Source of the DNA: Didymella arachidicola
Lineage: Eukaryota > Ascomycota > Dothideomycetes > Pleosporales > Didymellaceae
DNA length: 64,000 nt
NCBI GenBank assembly: GCA_016630955.3
Contig: CM049991.1
Span: 1-64,000 of the forward strand
Direction: 5' to 3'
Positions 52,591 to 63,953 of the stretch are shown here, one piece after another. The position numbers were made by a program, and so were the translations under genes. Position 1 is the first letter of the stretch; the number at the start of each line of letters is the position of its first letter. The notes beneath the pieces are model-generated. The model searched no databases, had not been told where the DNA came from, and worked only from the letters and a program-made list of their open reading frames with translations.

Positions 52591-54095
52591 CTAATATTTT
52601 GTCATCAAGTGATAGCCCACCTTAGCCACTCGTACAGTGATGAGACTAATCAGGGAGAGCGCATAGCATAGCCCGCAAAACAGAGCTCCAGCCCAGTACA
52701 ACTGATGTGAACCAATGATTGCTCCAGCAATTGGAACACTCACGAGTGTGCCCAAACCTACGACCGCGTAGCACATACCATAGTGCTCTCCGTACTGTCT
52801 CGTATCGCAGAGCTTGGACACGCAAACCGGCGCAAGAGAGATGTTGCTGCCCGAAGCTATGCCCATTAACACAGCATACGCGATCGTGAGACCGTAAATA
52901 GACCCTGCGTGGTCAGGTTCCTCCACACGGGATCCGTTCCTCTGGGAGAACACGGCTGCGGGTAACCATAGCCCAAGCGAGAGACTTGAACAGAAGAAGA
53001 CCATAATGATCATGACGTTATATACCCCCAATCTGTCCGCAAGCCATCCCGAGAGCCATCGTCCAACGGTAGAGGTACCATTGTAGATCGCTATGATCTG
53101 GTAAGCAACGGTCGAACTGAAAGCGCCGGAGTTGACGCAGTAGCTAGTCAGGTACGTGACGGGGACGAAGAGTCCCCACTCAAGGAAGAATGCTGCGATA
53201 GTGACGATAAGGAAATCCTTCTGTTTGAAGAGCCTCGCGTTGGGTAGCGAGAAAAGCCTGGCGTTGGCGTGCGGCTTGAGACGCACGCGGATCAGAATGT
53301 TGGCGACGACAAGCAGGACGAGGAACACGAAGCCCTGAATCCTGGTGGCCCACCCCCAGCCTTTTGGTAAGAGCGCCTCGAGCATGAGCGGAAAGATGAC
53401 GCCGCCGAGGGACCCCCCGGTGCAGGCAACTCCAGTAGCATAGCCACGTGCGGTCGAGAAGAAATGGCCAATGGCTGTGGTGGCCGGAGTGACGACCAGA
53501 GATGTTCCGACTCCACCGAGAATTCCAAAAACGAGCAGGAATTGGTAGTAGTCTAGCTCATCGGTCAGTGACAGAGATGCAAGTCCAGAATCCAGGCTGC
53601 TTACCTGTACACACTCCCAAGAGCATGATACTCAGTAACATCAAAGCGCTCCCTACCAATACGAGAACTCTTGAGCCTTGGGCATCGAAAATAGGCCCTA
53701 CAACAATGCCGCAAAGAAATGTCAGAGCTATGTATATGCTGAAGATCCACCCGGTAGAGCTGTCACTGTAGTGGCGTAGTTGATTGGTAGACAGATATGC
53801 CTGGTAAGTGCTGATGCTGTTCATGTACCCATAGCAAGCGAGCCTTCAAAAGATTGATCAGTTGGACCAGTCACAATTGACCAATATGCATCACTTACAT
53901 CCCGCAGAACGAACCGAGTACTACGAGCCATGCCTCTACTCCTCCCTCGGGATACGAAACTTCCTCCTCATCGCTGGGCTCCGAAATCTCTGCTGGCTCG
54001 TCTCTTACTTTCTCAACTACCTCGTCTGCAAGCTCGGGCGATATGCTCGCTTCGGATAACCCTGGCGCAAAGTCGTTTCCTGGGGCCGAATGCAT
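52591..54095 (-). CDS. MFS transporter, monocarboxylate-permease (MCT) type
   Basis: Exons 53,899-54,095, 53,605-53,843 and 52,591-53,552 (introns 55 and 52 bases) sum to 465 residues in one frame. ATG 54,095 begins MHSAPGNDFAPG; an acidic tail leads to YPEGGVEAWLVVLGSFCGM, the mark just before and within TM1 of this family, and the splice yields LACYGYMNSISTYQAYL. Further signs: GWIFSIYIALTFLCGIVVGP in TM2, TPATTAIGHFFSTARGYATG with the conserved Arg between TM4 and TM5, and GRWLSGWLADRLG (motif A) in the second half. Fungal MCT-like proteins include the riboflavin transporter Mch5 and many metabolite exporters. The family call is solid; the substrate is unknown. All twelve membrane segments appear present. 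Confidence 0.88.
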
Positions 54096-56508
54096 AGCAC
54101 AGCGAGTGTATTTGACGGCGGGTCTTCGGGACAAACGCAAAGGGAAACAAGGTCTGAATAGTCCCTGGGAAATTTCTGACTGTCGCACAAGGTAGACAGG
54201 CGAGGCAATGTACCTGGGTAGTGGCGGTTGCGGGTAAGCACTTTACTGTATACGTACCTGATGGCCGCCTAACCCGGGTGTCATTGTATTATTCCGGATG
54301 CGGACGACTAGCCCGACACTATCCGCTTGTTTGTAATGTTCATCTTCGAAGAATGTTTGGCGAATGTGCCTCTTCTGCCGGAAAGCTTGTGCAGTGCACC
54401 TGTGCGGTTGAGCGGTAATGCTGCCGGTGGTTTCTGGGGTCCTTCAGCTTGTCAAAGTCCAGCTGGTTGGCATCGCCCCAAGCTTGGTTCGTTTCTCAGT
54501 GGACAGGAATCCTCCGTCCCTTTCAGGGCCCCGTAGTATCTGTTTTTCTCCATCCACTGTGAAGCTTGGTGTCCCTGAGATAGTTCCAGTCCGTCCGTAC
54601 TGCAGGTTGAGTAATTCGTGTACGTATTTCGAAAGTACAGTTTTGGTCTTGATGAAAAGCTACGTTTAATTGGTGTACAATTTATTTGCGGAACGCCGTT
54701 GTGCCTACGTAACTTTATAGGATAATGCTGTACAACCTTGTTTACAACGCAGAGGCTGATAGATAGGCTGAGAGTAAGGTAAGAGGCAAAACTAGGTATA
54801 TAGACTATATTTAGTTATATTAGAAGAACCTTACTAATCGGTTTCCATGTATAGAGGGAGCACGCATTCTAGGACTTTAATATTTATGCCTGCATGCTAA
54901 AGTCTACGCGAGCACTATTAAACCTACCTCTTTAGTATAACACATAAGCAGGTAACACTGAAGTCTACGCAGTAAGTAAGCAATGGTATTTTGTAAAAAG
55001 TCACAACGTATGCACAAACAAGCCAGCATGCACTGGTTAGAATCATCGCAGAAACAAAGGCTTGTAATTCTCTTACGTATCTGTTAGCTCTTGCTAGGAC
55101 TAATGGCTTGTACAGAAGGTTTGACAGGCTCGGGTCACTCACGTCTACGTAGGATTCCTACACGGCCGAAATCGCTCTTCTCGCTCTTTTCGCTCTTCTC
55201 ACAGGAGACCACGCTGGCTTCCACGGCCCCTGTCATACCTCCGATGCATCCACGCCAACAACAGGCATTCTGAGGATGCAAATCTCACTTCGATCCAGCT
55301 ACGATCCAGCTACGACTACATGGCCATTTTATCGATCCCAGTCGACCCATCGTTCACCAAGTTCAAGTGTCGATGAGACGGCGACCCTCATCCAGAGTCA
55401 CTGCTTCCTCAATTTCACCTATGCTGGCGTTCTAAACTTGCCACGTGAGCGCCCGCTGACGCTCTGCTCTTAATCTAGTTCACCATGCTTGAGGCAGTTT
55501 TCGATTGGAGGGAAAGTTGTTGCGCCTCACGTTTCTCGACTACAAGAGGCTTCTACGGTAAACGCTTGGAATGCAGACAAATGACAAAGATAATCTTACA
55601 TGAGTCATTCTCTAGCCAGGGCTCGCTTCTCCTACTTCTACTAACATATTTACCATCCGAGCCGCGGAAGAAGCAGCTCTAGCCCGCTATCTCGCACACG
55701 AAGAGTCTTGTTATGCGCCATCCACCGATATATGTCATCACAAACTTTCCTCGCCATCTCCGTTCATTTCGCACCCACGCCTCTGCTCGAAACAACTCCG
55801 AGTCGTTCGATGTTATCTTTCGTGGCCGAAAGGTCATCTCTGGCTACCGATTGATCAACGATTGCGAAGATCTGCGCAGAGTCATGACTGCTCGCGAACG
55901 TCCTATCGACCCAGATTGCGATGGTTGGCGACCACATATGCATTCTCACGAAATCAATATGCCACCATGGGGTGGATTTGGATGTAGATCCCACTTGTAG
56001 CTGAGACTGGATTACTCCTAACCGCGGACAGTGGGCATTAATCGCTTTGTTCTGGGATTTATTGGCCTGTCAGATATTTGGGAAATTGTATTGTTTCCGC
56101 GCGATGTCAGACCTTTTCCTCCCTGAAGTAATTGGTTGGGTGCAATGCGCATTTGCTTGTATCGCCTGTCCTGTGGAAGATTTGGTATTCTGATAGATCT
56201 GCGAGACCTCAGTACTTCATATCTACGTTGATGGACAGTCGGTCCACTTTTCGTGGCAAAACAGGTCTTGTGCTGAGCATGGAAGAAAGGCGTCGCCAGT
56301 TGCCGTTGTTGGTTCCCCGCGACAAAGTTTGGAGCAGAACGGCAAGGCCTACTACTTTCGGAATAACTTTCCAGGGCTCTTTCGCTTAGTTTCCTGGCGA
56401 CGCTAGCCGCTTTCGTTTACCTTCCTCCAGCTTCTTTCTTCGCCGAGGTTCACCTGCGATGTGCCTTGTTACCGACGCTCGCCATGACCACAGTTGTAAC
56501 TCAATAAG
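54096..56508. other. Intergenic region without recognised genes
   Basis: About 2.4 kb. The right edge holds the promoter of the regulator gene and the left edge that of the MCT transporter. A 95-codon frame at 55,713-56,000 (plus) has no known motif. Around 54,690-54,970 the sequence is AT-richer. Near 55,292-55,315 the unit CGATCCAGCTA is repeated in tandem. No gene is supported. Confidence 0.45.
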
Positions 56509-58647
56509 ATGCGCGCTCCTTCAGCGCAGCCTCCTCAAATGCCAGATCAGGTCTACTCGCATCAGCCACAACCAGGGTCTGAAAGCCGTCCAGCACGCTT
56601 GAGGACCGCGAAGGCATGTCGCTTGTGCAATGCTAAGCGCGTCAAATGCGATGCTAGCGAGCGTGGAACACCTTGTACACGATGTGAGATAAGAGGAGAG
56701 CCCGATTGCATTCTCATAGAATCTCGGAGAGGCATCTACGTGCGCAAGCCTCGACGGCAGCTAGCACGTGCTGCCAGTGCGATTAGGTCAAACGGACAAC
56801 ATGACGTCGACATCTTGACCAATACTGGAGATCCACCCAACTCACAGCATGTTAGTCCTCAGGCCTCGCTCCCGGCATCAGATGCTCAAGAAGCACATTC
56901 GAGCACGTCTCCAGCCAGGGAACAACATCAGCGTGATACGCCTTCCGGCGCAACCGATGTCAGTATCGCATCGACAAACCACGACGCAAGTTGGTCAACG
57001 GTGTTTGAGGGTCTGATTCAGCGCCGTGATCATGGGCAAACAAGTCTCGACAAGTGCTCAATCTCTTATATAGGAGAAGCCTTCCCTTTAGGCATCGTTT
57101 CAAGAAGCGGTAATGGACGGCCATTGCTTCATCACACTGGTCCTGCTCCAGAACTGGGCGCTACGCGCACGGGTAGTTCCACAAGCCACCCTGGTGGCAT
57201 CCCTCCCGAAGACATCGCATATTTGGAAGCTAAGCAGGCTTTCAAGGCGCCTCCTGATGAAATCTTGGATGCCCTCATCGCTGTTTTTATGGAACGCGTA
57301 TACCCATTGTATCCCGTCATCAATCCGCACGAATTTCTACTGCACCACAAGTCGCGCACACTCCCCTGGATTTTACTGCACTCCGTGTGCTTCGCGGCGG
57401 CCACTTTTTGTCCTCTACGTGTCCTGCATCGAGCCGGATACGATGACAGGAAACAGGCTCGCGCTTACTTCTACGGAAAGACCAAAGCGCTATTCGATGT
57501 GGGTTATGAGAACAGTAAGATCGTCACTTTGCAGTCATCCATACTGCTAAGCTTCTGGGGGGGCAGCCCTAATAATCATTGGAACTTCTATACGTGGCTG
57601 TCCACGGGGGTCACAGTGGCTGAGACCATTGGATGTCATAGATCAATGGCTGGACTCAACATTGCACCTCAAGACCGGAGTCTCCTCAAAAGGCTGTGGT
57701 GGACGCTAGTCATAAGGGATGCTGCGTGCGCATCAATGCACGGAAGACCGTTCAGAATAAATCTTGAGCACTGCGACATTGATGGGTTGACGCCAGAGGA
57801 TTTTGAACATGATCTCTCACTCCTGCCTGGCCCTCTTACCGCAGACGGCGGTCGCCTCTCAGGGTTGTATCAGATCCAAGCCGCCAAGTTAGCACTCATT
57901 CTGCGCCAGATTGTTACCATCCGGTTTTACCCCGGGAGCCAAGAGTCGACGTCAATATCTCTAGTGTCAGAATTATTGCTACAGTGGCGCAATGGTCTGC
58001 CACCCTCTCTGCAGTGGTCAGATAGTGACATGACGCATACCGATATCTTCCGAACCACACTACGTGTTCTGTATAATCACAATATTATCCTGTCGCACAT
58101 CAAGCCGGAGCCGGTAGCAGATCTTGCTAACCCGCTGTCGCCCTCTTCCTGGCTTGGCGACGAATTTGCGAGCTTGTCCGCGCAGCAGATAGCGTCACTT
58201 GTATGTACCATGGTCACCGCGTGTGAGGAGCTTGTGCCGCCGCATGAGCTATTTCATGGCATATTCATGGCGTGTGTGGTTTTTTTCGTTCAGTCAAGAA
58301 GCAGTAATCCCACAACAGCAAGTCTGGGGAGGTCTGCTTTTACCAATTGTAAGATGGCTCTACATGTGCATCGAGAAACGTGGGATGCCAGTCCTTGGAT
58401 CATACAATTGTTCGACAAGGCGCTTGCCCACCCTGTCGCAATGAGGAGTCCGCCCGCCAGTGGAACAACGGTTGAACAAACAGATCGCTTCAACAATCTC
58501 GACATCCTCGACACGAGCGGTCTTTATCTCAGTGGCATGGAGGGATGGCCCAACCATCTTTTTCTTGGAGACTTGTTCGACCCTGCCGCAAGTGCCGTGC
58601 CTTTTTCAATGTCAATTCCAGAGCACGAACAAGGTTTCCCAGCTTAG
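56509..58647 (+). CDS. Zn2Cys6 fungal transcription factor
   Basis: Intronless, 712 residues, ATG 56,509. The DNA-binding cluster uses Cys 37, 40, 47, 56, 59 and 67 (ACRLCNAKRVKCDASERG, then CTRCEIRGEPDC), followed by a basic patch (RRGIYVRKPRRQ). A Ser/Thr/Gln-rich linker leads to the fungal-specific regulatory domain from about residue 245: FMERVYPLYPVINPHEFL, LQSSILLSFWGG, CHRSMAGLNIAPQDRSLLKR and LWWTLVIRDAACASMHGRP. The order and the last motif resemble cutinase/fatty-acid regulators of the Ctf1/Far group, but this is only a resemblance. The protein is nuclear and would bind CGG-type sites. It is convergent with a PRISE reductase gene 40 bases away, which could be a target or just a neighbour. 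No sign of damage. Confidence 0.92.
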   Translation: MRAPSAQPPQMPDQVYSHQPQPGSESRPARLRTAKACRLCNAKRVKCDASERGTPCTRCEIRGEPDCILIESRRGIYVRKPRRQLARAASAIRSNGQHDVDILTNTGDPPNSQHVSPQASLPASDAQEAHSSTSPAREQHQRDTPSGATDVSIASTNHDASWSTVFEGLIQRRDHGQTSLDKCSISYIGEAFPLGIVSRSGNGRPLLHHTGPAPELGATRTGSSTSHPGGIPPEDIAYLEAKQAFKAPPDEILDALIAVFMERVYPLYPVINPHEFLLHHKSRTLPWILLHSVCFAAATFCPLRVLHRAGYDDRKQARAYFYGKTKALFDVGYENSKIVTLQSSILLSFWGGSPNNHWNFYTWLSTGVTVAETIGCHRSMAGLNIAPQDRSLLKRLWWTLVIRDAACASMHGRPFRINLEHCDIDGLTPEDFEHDLSLLPGPLTADGGRLSGLYQIQAAKLALILRQIVTIRFYPGSQESTSISLVSELLLQWRNGLPPSLQWSDSDMTHTDIFRTTLRVLYNHNIILSHIKPEPVADLANPLSPSSWLGDEFASLSAQQIASLVCTMVTACEELVPPHELFHGIFMACVVFFVQSRSSNPTTASLGRSAFTNCKMALHVHRETWDASPWIIQLFDKALAHPVAMRSPPASGTTVEQTDRFNNLDILDTSGLYLSGMEGWPNHLFLGDLFDPAASAVPFSMSIPEHEQGFPA

Positions 58648-58687
58648 TTCTGATACGTGCACGAATCAGCATCATCTAGCAATTCTA

Positions 58688-59892
58688 CTACTTGGGCGGC
58701 AGTATTTTGGCCCGTCTCATCTGTTCCCAGGCTTTCAGATAGCCTTCCACAGTATCGATATCCTCGTTGAAGCCAACCCACCTACTACGCGACAAATCAT
58801 ACTGCCTGTCAAAATCGAATTGCACGAGCATAAAATGCACGAACGGCCAATTTTGCTCCTCAACGACATCCTTCTTCAGTCCGTACTTTTCTGCCAAGTC
58901 CTTCCACACACCAATATGCGACTTGACAAACTCACCCATTGAATACGACTGGGACGCTGGGCCCTCGCCAATCAGACCAAAGTCAGCGCATAATTTCGGC
59001 CACACGTCTTCCCATGTAACTGTCTTGCCATCAGCGATGTTGAATACACCGCCCTGTCCGCATCGGTCAACATGCGTCGCCACGTGAATCTCCATCCTCG
59101 CCAAGATACCTTGAGAGGTATCTGAGTGCTTACATTTCCAGCTCTTCTCAGTTCCGGGCCAATTCACCTTTGCACCTTGCCCGTGGACTTCTCGATAGAT
59201 CGTCAGATACAGTGCAATGCCCTGCGACAGGTTCATTGCGTTGCTGATCGGTGTGAATCCGATGATACCATCGGGACGTACTTCGGCAAACGTCCAGTCT
59301 TTATTCTCCGACAGCTTGGCGAGTAAATCGTACTGTGAGTAGTAAAAGATTTTGCTTGCGTAAGGCTCAGGTATGCGCGGCATATCTTCGCGCAGAGGGG
59401 CCTCAATAGAAAGCTTATCCGGGAATTCAAGTCCGTATCCCTTGCCACCGGTTTGTAAGACAACCATCTTGAGAGCTGGCGAGACCTGCTCGATTGCACG
59501 AATCGCTGTATCCAGAAGAGCGGTGTTCACTTTCTTGAGATTTTCGAAGCCTTCCACTTGAATATATGCTACCAAGTCATAAATCAAATCGTACGGGTCT
59601 TGTAATCATCCGAGTTGCACTTACCAGTGAAGAAAACGTGCGATATCGTGTGCGCGTCCTCAACCCTCTCTCTCAGCATCTGTACAACCTCAGACACAGG
59701 CCTGGTCAGATCGATCCCATTGATGAGTCTCAAGCGAGGATCTTGGGGCAAGTGCGCCTGCTCAATCGTGAGTGGTCGGTTCGAGAGACCCGTGATCTTT
59801 GTGAAGCTCGTTGGTGTGGGATATGTAATGATCTCATCAAGGATCGCCCATCCAGAGATACCGGAAGCACCAAAGATAAGAGCATGCGACAT
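58688..59892 (-). CDS. PRISE-type short-chain reductase (iridoid synthase-like)
   Basis: Exons 59,625-59,892 and 58,688-59,568 (56-base intron, GTAAGT...GGTAG) give 382 residues from ATG 59,892. The atypical SDR nucleotide motif ALIFGASGISGWAIL stands at residues 4-18, LSNRPLT fits cofactor discrimination, and ISHVFFTAYIQ spans the splice. MVVLQTGGKGYG and FYYSQYDLL match the progesterone-5-beta-reductase/iridoid synthase group, in which that Tyr is catalytic; EVRPDGIIGFTP and FNIADGKTVTWEDVW are also typical. In fungi such enzymes often work in secondary metabolism, reducing enones or acting as epimerase-like proteins. Its immediate neighbour is a Zn2Cys6 regulator (tail to tail), but no core biosynthetic enzyme is in view. 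Confidence 0.88.
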
Positions 59893-60871
59893 TTTGAGCT
59901 TAAGAGGTCTGCGGTAGTGTGTGCAACATCTGAACAGAGAGTATGAGATATTCTGAGGTATGAGGGCTTTATGGTCACGCGCAAGCCCCACTGTTGCTCA
60001 AACGATGCTTACTAATGCTTCAGATCAACGACTCCAGTTCGTTGACCGGGTGTACATAGTAGTGCTGAACATTGCGCACATCTCGGTTTCTAGGTGTGAT
60101 ACTTCTTGCCAATTGTGATTCGCTTGTTGGACGCGAAAAAGCCGAAGAAGCCGGGTAGGGTCAAGAGAGACCGTACTCGTAGGACAATCAGCTATCAGAA
60201 CATAACACAAGACTCAGCATCTTGTCAAGACAGGATAAGAATATGACCTTCATGTTGTCCAAATGAGCATATTTCAAGAGGTTCAGTTCTTTTTGGTCCC
60301 AGCCCTATCCATGATCTCAGCCGCACCGGCCGCGCTCGACCTCATCCACGATGACGTCATCAGTGTTTGTAAAGCTCTCTTCAAAGCTTACATCATGCTA
60401 CTATGCTTGGGGCGGAGTCGCATGTAACACAGGCGTCCGCTGTATTTCTGGTTTCCTTGAGGCGGAAGTGCATCAACTGACCTACTGTGTAGCATCCTAA
60501 CCAGGTCATCGGAAATGTACTGATTCGCACAACCCAAAGGCAGCCGAGTCTTAGTCAAAACTACACTGGTTGACTACTAGATGTCAAGTCAAGCCTTTGT
60601 TCTCAGCTTTTCGCGGCCACCGATTGCGCCCATCAGCTTGAGGTCCAGCAGCACACAGCTGCATTCGACAGACTTGTGGCGCAACTTCAGCTCTAAATCA
60701 CACCGTCCCACCGAACTTACCAAAGTCAAGGCCAACATGAGCGCAATGTAACAGCAAGGCTACTGGGTCATACTCAGCTCTATGCTATAGCTACTACATA
60801 AGTCATATATGAGCCACGCGCCTTCGCTGCAGAATTTCTCTATCGCAACACCAGTTCCTTCTTCAGACCTC
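59893..60871. other. Intergenic region between PRISE reductase and PBP-like gene
   Basis: About 980 bases between divergent starts. Only short open frames without motifs. It should hold both promoters. Nothing else is recognisable. Confidence 0.45.
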
Positions 60872-61913
60872 ATGATGTTCACCAAGTACCCTCTCAGCTG
60901 TTTCCTTGCGATTTTGACTGCTTTTGGCAACGTCCAAGCACTTGTTGCGCCAACAGAAATCTATACTGGCAACAGCTCAGCGGCAACGAGCAATGATACT
61001 GCGTTACGCATAGCCACCGGAGGGGCTGGGCAGAGTGGTTTAGTTAAAGGTAGTTCTCGCCGGATGATCACATGCGATTCTGCTCAATCAATATACAGCC
61101 CTTGCCGACGCTTTCATCAATGAGAGCATAGGAAACGGATCACAGCCCTTCACAATCGGATGGGTGCGTAATCAGATTGTCTTGCTTCCTTGTCATGTAC
61201 TGACCGAATGTGCTCAGGTTTTGAGCGATACAACTTTCACCATTAAGAACCTCCAAACCGGCGAAGCCGACCTCGGTATATCCTACGTTCCCCAAGCCGA
61301 GCAACTCGCCGCCGAGCAAGGAATCATCAGTGCACAGACGGGGTACTACTATCTATTTCGCGACCACTTCATAATTGCAGGCCCGTCAGAGAACCCAGCT
61401 GGCATCGACAGCAACATGAGTGCGACCATGATCTTCGCGAAGATCTACCAGGCCGGAGAGCTCAACACCGCAAAGACACCAGTGCCTACTCGTTTTCTGA
61501 CTCGATACGACAAGTCTGCGACAAATCTGAAGGAGTCTACGCTGTGGCTTGGGATCGGGCAAGTACCGTGGGCATTGCCGTACTCAACATGGTACCACCA
61601 GTTCCCTGCGTTCCCCATTCAAGCGCTCAGCACTGCAAGCTTGTTGAAAGAGTACACATTGACGGACCGCGGCACTCTCCTGTCATTGCAGGCGCTATCG
61701 CCAAATCTCACGGCTGCATTGAGACCGTTCAAAAACGGCACGGATGATGAGAGCGACCCGCTGCTGCTTCCAGGGCACTTACTTGTAGGCAACAAGGCAA
61801 GGAACGCCACGCTTGCGCAGAAATTTGCGAGATGGGCGACGAGTGCGAGGGGTCAAAGTGTGGTGATGGGGTTCAGAAAGAATGACCAACAGTTATATAG
61901 TGGAGCGCCATGA
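60872..61913 (+). CDS. Secreted periplasmic-binding-protein-like (TupA-type) protein
   Basis: Exons 60,872-61,049, 61,099-61,163 and 61,218-61,913 (introns 49 and 54 bases) give 312 residues in one frame. ATG 60,872 starts MMFTKYPLSCFLAILTAFGNVQA, a signal peptide; an ATG 63 bases upstream would bury it, so I prefer this start. The mature part reads like a tungstate/molybdate-binding protein: LRIATGGAGQSGLVK joined to ALADAFI, then DTTFTIKNLQTGEADLGISY, the strongly conserved YYYLFRDHFIIAGPSENPAG, and a C-terminal KFARWATSARGQSVVMGF. In bacteria this fold binds oxyanions for an ABC importer; secreted fungal versions exist but their role is unclear. Sequons (NSSA, NDTA, NESI) fit secretion. 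Binding of tungstate or molybdate is inferred from family alone. Confidence 0.85.
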
Positions 61914-62057
61914 TCGGGCAGCATACTGTCAAAACCGTATAGGGCCTAGTAATGTGTCGAACATTGCATAGCAGCTGAGGGTCATGAATAACATTTGAGC
62001 GTTGTTTTTTGATGTCAAGACACGACTATCAAGCTTGCAGATGCATCGGCCTCTGCA

Positions 62058-63953
62058 CTACTTTCCCTTTTGAGCGGCCGCGACGGCTTGGTGGATCGAG
62101 TGGTCTATTCTCATCAAAGTGCCAGTTTGGGCATCATTGGGGCGATCCGCGTCCAATAAGGTTTTCCAGTGTATGCTGTAGTTATCGATTGTTGAACTTT
62201 GAAGCTCACTGCCTCGGAATTGAAATTGTCGGGGAGTGTGTCGCGGTATCTCCTTCACCTTGGTCAGCGGTCCCTTCACAGTCTCCCGCTGTTGCACTTT
62301 CCGCATCCGTTGTGGCAGACACGAGCTGCAGTACTCTTTCTCATCCTCACACTTGCACCGTGATATTTGGAGACTGAAACTCCATGTAAGTTCGCCCCTT
62401 CGCATCCGTTTCTTGACTACCACTTCTGCGGTCACAAACGATAGATAATCCTCCCCAAACGCTCGGTGTTTGGCCCGAATGTAGTCGATACCTGTACTTG
62501 GCGGCCGAGGTTGGACTTTGAGTTCATCTACCCAGTTGACCTTAAGTGCGACGGAAGCAGGCCGTTCGTTTCTCGAATGGTACATGACTGGACGGTTCTC
62601 GTAGACCCCGAACACAGTAACGACGTTCTTGGGCTGGCACGATGGCGAAGTCATATGCACACAAGCTAGGCTGTCGCTGGGGATCGTAAAGTCGGACATA
62701 TTGAAATCGAAATTATCGGTCTGAACCATGATTACCTCGCCGGGTGAGCTCAGGGAAACTCCAGTGACGCGGTAGTCGCTAACGCGGTCGAAACGCCCAA
62801 CTTGGCACATCGAAATCGAAGGCTGAGCATGAGTATCTCGGTCGGTATTTAAGACTAAGTACATGCTCCTGACTCCACCAGTATGGCGTTCATAGTCGCG
62901 AAGGTCGACTAGCGCCTTCCCGGGGGCTCTGCGATATTGATGGTTTGCGAGCCTCTCAAGTTTGATGCCGACGTTCTCGCCACGCTTATTCTGGCAATGA
63001 ATGAAGACGACACATTGAGTGTGACCTATTTCAACACACGGCAGAACTATTCTCAGGCCGTTGTTTGTGACTTCGTGGGTAAGGGCTTCCTCTGAGCGCG
63101 GGTCCTGAATCGGTCTGATTCCCGCGGAACCTTTGAAGCGTGCTGGTGAATCAGCGAGCACAGCAGAGCTCTGGTCTTCGGCCTCAGACATGGACGAGTG
63201 AGCCCAAGCAAATATGGTGTGCTCATTGCTCTTCCTGAGCAGCTCTAGCTGCAATCGATAGAATGCACGGTCGCCCTCACCGTAGAGCATGGTCATGTTT
63301 ATCGAAACAAGACCAAGGAGACAGTATGCCAAATCTTCTGTTCGCGTAGTCTTACGCCGTGAAGCCCAGCTAAATTTTGTCGCTATGCTGGCAGATTTGA
63401 TACGCCGGCGATCCTCAAGAAATTCCCGATCGATTCGTGTCGCCTGCTCTATCTGAGAAACTAGTCCCAACTTGGTACCGATAAGATTCCAGGACCTTGT
63501 GTAAAATTCTACGTGGTCAGGTGCCAGGAGTTCTTGCAAAGTCCAACCTCTCTCGAACCAAGCGGATTTCGCGAACTCGGAGACAGCGTGAGACTTCGGT
63601 CTCATGTTCAATTGAGAAGGGGGCTCGTCAGAGACATCTTGAAGGTATGCATAGCATATTGAGGCATCCCAGTAATACATATACATGGAGTTGATGGCTT
63701 CCGACAGTTCTGCGCTACTCCTCTTGTCGATACAACATGTGTCGACCCAGGCCCAGATGAATCCGTCTTCTTTGGCTTGCTCGCAGCATTTTGTAATCTT
63801 TTGGTAGCCTCCCATGACTGCGCAATGATCAGGATCGTTCATATCATCGAAGGAGACCTCCTCATCCCCCCATGTGTGAGAAAGTATGGCATATGGTGGC
63901 GGTTGGTTGTAGAATCTATGAAGAGTAACGGTAGGCGTGTGTAATAGCCACAT
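62058..63953 (-). CDS. HET-domain protein (heterokaryon incompatibility type)
   Basis: Intronless, 631 residues, ATG 63,953 (MWLLHTPTVTLHRF). The HET domain covers about residues 20-150 with its three typical blocks: YAILSHTWGDEEVSFDDM, the central GFIWAWVDTCCIDKRSSAEL plus AINSMYMYYWDASICYAYL, and WFERGWTLQELLAPDHVEFY. The following TRTEDLAYCLLGLVSINMTMLYGEG is the usual extension in the HET-E/HET-D-like group. The rest (about residues 270-631) is a C-terminal region without WD40 or ankyrin repeats that I do not recognise. Such proteins mediate non-self recognition and cell death after hyphal fusion, and many copies exist per genome. No disabling change is visible. The promoter continues beyond the window's right edge. 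Confidence 0.93.
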   Translation of the reverse strand: MWLLHTPTVTLHRFYNQPPPYAILSHTWGDEEVSFDDMNDPDHCAVMGGYQKITKCCEQAKEDGFIWAWVDTCCIDKRSSAELSEAINSMYMYYWDASICYAYLQDVSDEPPSQLNMRPKSHAVSEFAKSAWFERGWTLQELLAPDHVEFYTRSWNLIGTKLGLVSQIEQATRIDREFLEDRRRIKSASIATKFSWASRRKTTRTEDLAYCLLGLVSINMTMLYGEGDRAFYRLQLELLRKSNEHTIFAWAHSSMSEAEDQSSAVLADSPARFKGSAGIRPIQDPRSEEALTHEVTNNGLRIVLPCVEIGHTQCVVFIHCQNKRGENVGIKLERLANHQYRRAPGKALVDLRDYERHTGGVRSMYLVLNTDRDTHAQPSISMCQVGRFDRVSDYRVTGVSLSSPGEVIMVQTDNFDFNMSDFTIPSDSLACVHMTSPSCQPKNVVTVFGVYENRPVMYHSRNERPASVALKVNWVDELKVQPRPPSTGIDYIRAKHRAFGEDYLSFVTAEVVVKKRMRRGELTWSFSLQISRCKCEDEKEYCSSCLPQRMRKVQQRETVKGPLTKVKEIPRHTPRQFQFRGSELQSSTIDNYSIHWKTLLDADRPNDAQTGTLMRIDHSIHQAVAAAQKGK

